A stretch of DNA of 23,254 bases from JBFMFH01 sp040752275 (lineage in GTDB: Bacteria > Acidobacteriota > Vicinamibacteria > Vicinamibacterales > JAKQTR01): contig JBFMFH010000048.1 in assembly GCA_040752275.1 (NCBI GenBank), forward strand, positions 1 to 23,254, in the 5' to 3' direction. Positions 21,932 to 23,254 of the stretch are shown here, piece by piece. A program made the translations under genes and the position numbers. Every line of letters starts with the position of its first letter. Position 1 is the first letter of the stretch. Under the pieces are notes generated by a model that worked only from the letters and a program-made list of their open reading frames with translations, was not told where the DNA came from and made no database searches.

Positions 21932-23254
21932 GTGACCGATCGCCTCGACACGCGCGTGGCCCTCAAGGCCGACCAACTCGACGGACGCTTCGCCCTCTGG
22001 GCGGGTCCTCTCAGTTCGGCTGTCAACGACTGTCTCGCTCGCATCGAGCGGGACGGTCTCGTGCATCGCCTGTTCGCCCGAGATGCCTCGCTGTGGTCGG
22101 ACGACGAGGCGGTGCAGGCCGGGATCGCGAACAGGCTTGGCTGGCTTACGTCGCCGGAAGGGATGACGGCCCACCTCGACCGCATCCGCGGCTTTGCCGA
22201 GGATGTCCGCGGCTCCGGCGTTGCCGACGTCGTCTTGCTGGGCATGGGGGGATCGAGCCTGGCGCCGGAGGTGCTTCGGTCGGTCGCCGGGCCTCGGCGC
22301 GGGTGGCCCGCATTCCACACGCTCGACTCGACCGACCCGGCTTGGGTGCTCGCTGTCGCCGAGACCATCGACCTGCCCCGCACGCTGTTTGTCTTCGCGT
22401 CGAAGTCCGGCGGAACAGTCGAGCCGAATTCGATGGCCGCGTACTTCCGGCAGGCGCTGCAGGAGGCCGGGCTCCCCTGGGCCCGACACTTCGTGGCGAT
22501 CACCGACGAGGGAACGGTCCTCCATCGGCGTGCGATCGAGGACGGCTTTCGCGAGGTCTTTCTCAATCCGTCGGACATCGGCGGCCGCTACTCGGCCGTC
22601 TCCTTCTTCGGATTGGTCCCCGCTGCCCTCATGGGCCTCGATGTTGGTGCCATCGTCGACTGGGCGCGCGCGATGTTGTATCTGTGCGGCCCCGAACGGC
22701 CGCTCGCCACGAACTCGGCGGTCCTGCTCGGGGCGGCGATGGCCGAGGGCGTCAAGGCCGGGCGCGACAAGGTCACCGTGCTGAACGACGCGCCGTTCGA
22801 GGCGTTCGGTCTCTGGGCCGAGCAGCTCGTCGCCGAGAGCACGGGCAAGTCGGGCGGCGGCATCGTGCCCGTGGCCGGCGAAGGGCTGGCGCCCCGCGGC
22901 GGGTACGATGCGGATCGCCTGCTCGTGCACCTCGGACGCCAGGGCGCTGGCGGCGTCGGGGCCTCGCTCGATCGGATACGCGAGCACGCCAGCGACGGAC
23001 ATCCGTTCGTACAGATCGGGCTGCCGGGCGCCGAGGCACTCGGAGCCGAGTTCGTGCGGTGGGAAGTGGCCACGGCCGTGGCAGGCGCGCTGCTCGGCGT
23101 CAACCCGTTCGACGAGCCGAACGTGCAGCAGGCCAAAGATGCCACGCGGCACCTGCTCGATGCCCATGCCTCGACCGGCGCCCTCGTCAGGCCGACCGTT
23201 TCCGGACATCTCGCCGGTCTCGAGGTGTCGATGTCTCGCGCCGCGATCTCCGGG
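21932..23254 (+). CDS. pgi: Glucose-6-phosphate isomerase, TAL-PGI type (3' end cut off)
   Basis: The frame is open from GTG 21932 to the window end (441 codons), so the gene is incomplete here. The enzyme interconverts glucose-6-phosphate and fructose-6-phosphate. The SIS sugar-phosphate motifs are clear: LGMGGSSLAPEVLR (about residues 108-121) and SKSGGTVEPNSM (about 157-168). The blocks LDSTDPAWV and AEQLVAESTGKSGGGIVPV match the isomerase half of bifunctional transaldolase/isomerase proteins better than classical Pgi. Here no transaldolase part precedes it: upstream is the divergent esterase. AGGAG lies about 9 bases before the GTG. About 100 more residues are expected beyond the window. 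Confidence 0.88.
   Translation, partial: MTDRLDTRVALKADQLDGRFALWAGPLSSAVNDCLARIERDGLVHRLFARDASLWSDDEAVQAGIANRLGWLTSPEGMTAHLDRIRGFAEDVRGSGVADVVLLGMGGSSLAPEVLRSVAGPRRGWPAFHTLDSTDPAWVLAVAETIDLPRTLFVFASKSGGTVEPNSMAAYFRQALQEAGLPWARHFVAITDEGTVLHRRAIEDGFREVFLNPSDIGGRYSAVSFFGLVPAALMGLDVGAIVDWARAMLYLCGPERPLATNSAVLLGAAMAEGVKAGRDKVTVLNDAPFEAFGLWAEQLVAESTGKSGGGIVPVAGEGLAPRGGYDADRLLVHLGRQGAGGVGASLDRIREHASDGHPFVQIGLPGAEALGAEFVRWEVATAVAGALLGVNPFDEPNVQQAKDATRHLLDAHASTGALVRPTVSGHLAGLEVSMSRAAISG

Noticed and set aside
21635..23209. Long minus-strand frame opposite the isomerase
   Set aside because: The plus-strand frame from 21932 carries clear isomerase motifs; the minus frame has no recognisable domain and overlaps the esterase gene.

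Overview
This is a GC-rich window from a Gram-negative bacterium. Outer-membrane efflux proteins, a Spy/CpxP-like periplasmic protein and a lipoprotein thioesterase all point to a double membrane. The gene families, the plant/cyanobacterial-type IspH and two small protein families I associate with Acidobacteriota (Vicinamibacteria) suggest that phylum, but this is inference. Genes are tightly packed. I see no rRNA, tRNA, CRISPR array or insertion sequence, and no gene-free stretch exceeds about 200 bases.

Layout. (1) Positions 204-4199, plus strand: a YqgE/AlgH protein, an ADP-forming acyl-CoA synthetase, and ispH, the last enzyme of the MEP isoprenoid pathway. (2) Positions 4301-15415, plus strand: an envelope/efflux operon. 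It encodes a Spy-like chaperone/sensor, a TolC-type outer-membrane channel, an RND pump (adaptor plus inner-membrane transporter), a MacAB-type ABC exporter (adaptor with a long low-complexity insert, ATPase, separate permease) and a small secreted protein. (3) Positions 21849-15412, minus strand: tesA-like lipoprotein esterase, YbbA/YbbP-type ABC transporter, short DksA/TraR protein, ferritin-like protein, folK, a nitrilase-superfamily hydrolase and an 80-residue protein. Overlaps or very short gaps suggest one or two transcripts. (4) Positions 21932-23254, plus strand: a glucose-6-phosphate isomerase of the type usually fused to transaldolase, cut by the window end.

The most striking observation is in ispH. 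One in-frame TGA (3183-3185) sits exactly at the codon for the first of the three cysteines that hold the catalytic [4Fe-4S] cluster. The frame is otherwise open for 393 codons, and the other active-site residues are present. This is the pattern expected of a selenoprotein, giving a candidate selenocysteine-ligated IspH. I know of no described example. No selenocysteine machinery lies in the window and I could not identify a canonical bacterial SECIS. The residues around the TGA are also atypical, so a local sequence error or a decaying gene remains a real alternative. A long hairpin (2974-3004) lies just ahead of this gene.

Secondary points are a nitrilase-family protein with Met at the catalytic Lys position, a roughly 170-residue disordered insert in the MacA-like adaptor, imperfect repeats and hairpins in the efflux operon spacers, and a possible leaderless yqgE.
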